The notes beneath the pieces were generated by a model that saw nothing but the letters and a program-made list of their open reading frames with translations, was not told the origin of the DNA and made no database searches. From Candidatus Woesearchaeota archaeon (GTDB lineage Archaea; Nanobdellota; Nanobdellia; Woesearchaeales; B29-G15), in contig QMQS01000054.1 in assembly GCA_003650585.1 (NCBI GenBank), forward strand, positions 1 to 6,776: a DNA stretch of 6,776 nucleotides, given 5' to 3'. The translations under genes and the position numbers were made by a program. Positions 5,627 through 6,776 of this stretch are shown piece after piece (position 1 is the stretch's first letter; the number at the start of each line of letters is the position of its first letter).

Positions 5627-6776
5627 ATGGTGAATTACTATAAGAGTGCTGCATCACGAACAGCATTTATGTTTGTTTGTCTTATGCTCGCCAATCTCTT
5701 TGGGTATCTCTCCAGGGGTTTACTCACAAGGGTGCTTACCCCCGCAGAGTTTGGGTTGTTTTATTCTGTTTTGACCTTTTTCTACTTCCTTGTTGCTCTT
5801 ATTGATTTTGGATTTGGTAGGGCCTTAATCAAGTACATATCCCACTACAAAGCATTGAAAAAATACAATGAGCTTTACAGTTGCGTAGCCATTGTTGCCA
5901 TAATTCGATTTAGCTTGAGCATCATTACTGGAGTATTTCTCATTGCGAGCTCCACATTTCTTGCCAAATATTACTTCAAGACGCCTGCAGCAGCAGGGTT
6001 ATTGAAATTGGCAGCAGTTGCTATTCTGGTTTGGTACCTTTGGGTAATGATAGACACTATATTTGCAGGGTTTCAAAGGATGTATGCAGTGGGCTTACTA
6101 AACCTAAGTTGGAAATTGGTGTTTTTTGTTGCAATCCTTGGGTTTGTGTTCTTTACCAGTCTGAGGGGCGCTACTATGGCTATGTGTGCCTTCATTGTCG
6201 GGCTTTCAAGTTTTGTACTGTTCTTAAGCCCAACTAAGCAGGTGTTTGCCAACCTCACTCTACCATTAAAACTTAGTAGTGTCTTACTAAGGAAACTCAC
6301 CATGTTTGCTTTACCGGCAATGCTCAACTCTTTTGGTTCAATGATAGTTGGGTATCTGGATGTGATGATGCTAACCTATTTTAGGACATACCCAGAGGTG
6401 GGGGTGTACAATGTGGTGCTACCAACTGCTTTAATCCTTACCCATCTTGGGACTTCTATAGCAATTGTGCTTTTTCCGATGGTGTCTGAGTTATGGGCAA
6501 AGGGTAACAAGAAACGCCTGGCACAGGGGCTTCGGCTGCTTTATAAATACAGCCCGTTTATAGTGGTTCCAGGTGCTTTAACACTTTTTGTTTATCCAGA
6601 CTTTGTTCTTAGACTCTTATTTGGCACACCATACGCATCTGGTTCACTTGCCTTGGTGGTATTTGGCTACACTTTTGCCTCAGGTCCACTCGCCTTGCAG
6701 ATACTCTCTATTGGCATTATTATGTCAACCCTCTATTTGGTGAACTCTTCTATGCTTGGGGGGATAGGAGTTCCCA
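5627..6776 (+). CDS. Polysaccharide flippase (Wzx/RfbX type), 3' end outside the window
   Basis: An uninterrupted frame runs from the ATG at 5627 to the window end, giving 383 residues of a protein usually of about 420-500. It is an integral membrane protein of the MOP (multidrug/oligosaccharidyl-lipid/polysaccharide) superfamily, which moves lipid-linked sugars across the membrane. Family signs are the N-terminal LTRVLTPAEFGLFYSV (33-48), GFGRALIKYIS (62-72), GYLDVMMLTYFRTYPEVGVYN (242-262), the segment LFPMVSELWAKGNKKRL (282-298) after a hydrophobic helix, and LFGTPYASG (331-339). About eleven hydrophobic segments can be picked out by eye, for example 12-30, 43-61, 86-107, 125-146, 163-178 and 183-200. 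AGAGG just before the ATG is only 2 bases away, and the TATA-like box suggests a leaderless start. The adjoining epimerase supports a surface-glycan role. The exact substrate cannot be read from sequence. Confidence 0.92.
   Translation, partial: MVNYYKSAASRTAFMFVCLMLANLFGYLSRGLLTRVLTPAEFGLFYSVLTFFYFLVALIDFGFGRALIKYISHYKALKKYNELYSCVAIVAIIRFSLSIITGVFLIASSTFLAKYYFKTPAAAGLLKLAAVAILVWYLWVMIDTIFAGFQRMYAVGLLNLSWKLVFFVAILGFVFFTSLRGATMAMCAFIVGLSSFVLFLSPTKQVFANLTLPLKLSSVLLRKLTMFALPAMLNSFGSMIVGYLDVMMLTYFRTYPEVGVYNVVLPTALILTHLGTSIAIVLFPMVSELWAKGNKKRLAQGLRLLYKYSPFIVVPGALTLFVYPDFVLRLLFGTPYASGSLALVVFGYTFASGPLALQILSIGIIMSTLYLVNSSMLGGIGVP

Overview
The window looks archaeal. The promoters are TATA-like boxes (TTTATATA or TATTTAAAT type) placed about 25-29 bases from the start codon, several start codons have almost no leader, ribosome-binding sites are of the GGTG type, and there is a small ribbon-helix-helix-like protein of a kind common in archaea. 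I cannot name the lineage. A lineage with reduced metabolism (DPANN-like) or a euryarchaeal-type genome would both fit.

Region 1 (1-3298) is a tight plus-strand operon for deoxyribonucleotide synthesis. It encodes NrdR (zinc ribbon plus ATP-cone repressor), NrdJ (adenosylcobalamin-dependent class II ribonucleotide reductase) and a CobO/CobA-type corrinoid adenosyltransferase. nrdR and nrdJ overlap by 47 bases, and the adenosyltransferase starts 4 bases after the nrdJ stop. The operon thus carries the enzyme, a probable nucleotide-sensing repressor, and the enzyme that makes the cofactor. Just before the nrdR start is a near-perfect palindrome whose central ten bases fit the core of the bacterial NrdR box. 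It lies between a TATA-like element and the start codon, so it is a strong candidate for an autoregulatory operator. This is the most interesting feature of the window.

Region 2 (3299-4584) is a patchwork of small genes. A protein with the C-terminal half of the amino-acid-kinase fold (molybdenum-storage-like) lacks the N-terminal glycine-rich nucleotide-binding half. It converges, with a 2-base gap, on a minus-strand ribbon-helix-helix-like small protein. A short two-helix membrane protein follows on the plus strand, divergent from the small protein, and has no convincing start codon.

Region 3 (4585-6776) begins a surface-polysaccharide cluster. It holds a UDP-glucuronate-4-epimerase-like sugar nucleotide epimerase and then a Wzx-type flippase cut by the window end. 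Each has its own TATA box placed for a nearly leaderless transcript. No RNA genes, CRISPR arrays, insertion sequences or long repeats were seen.
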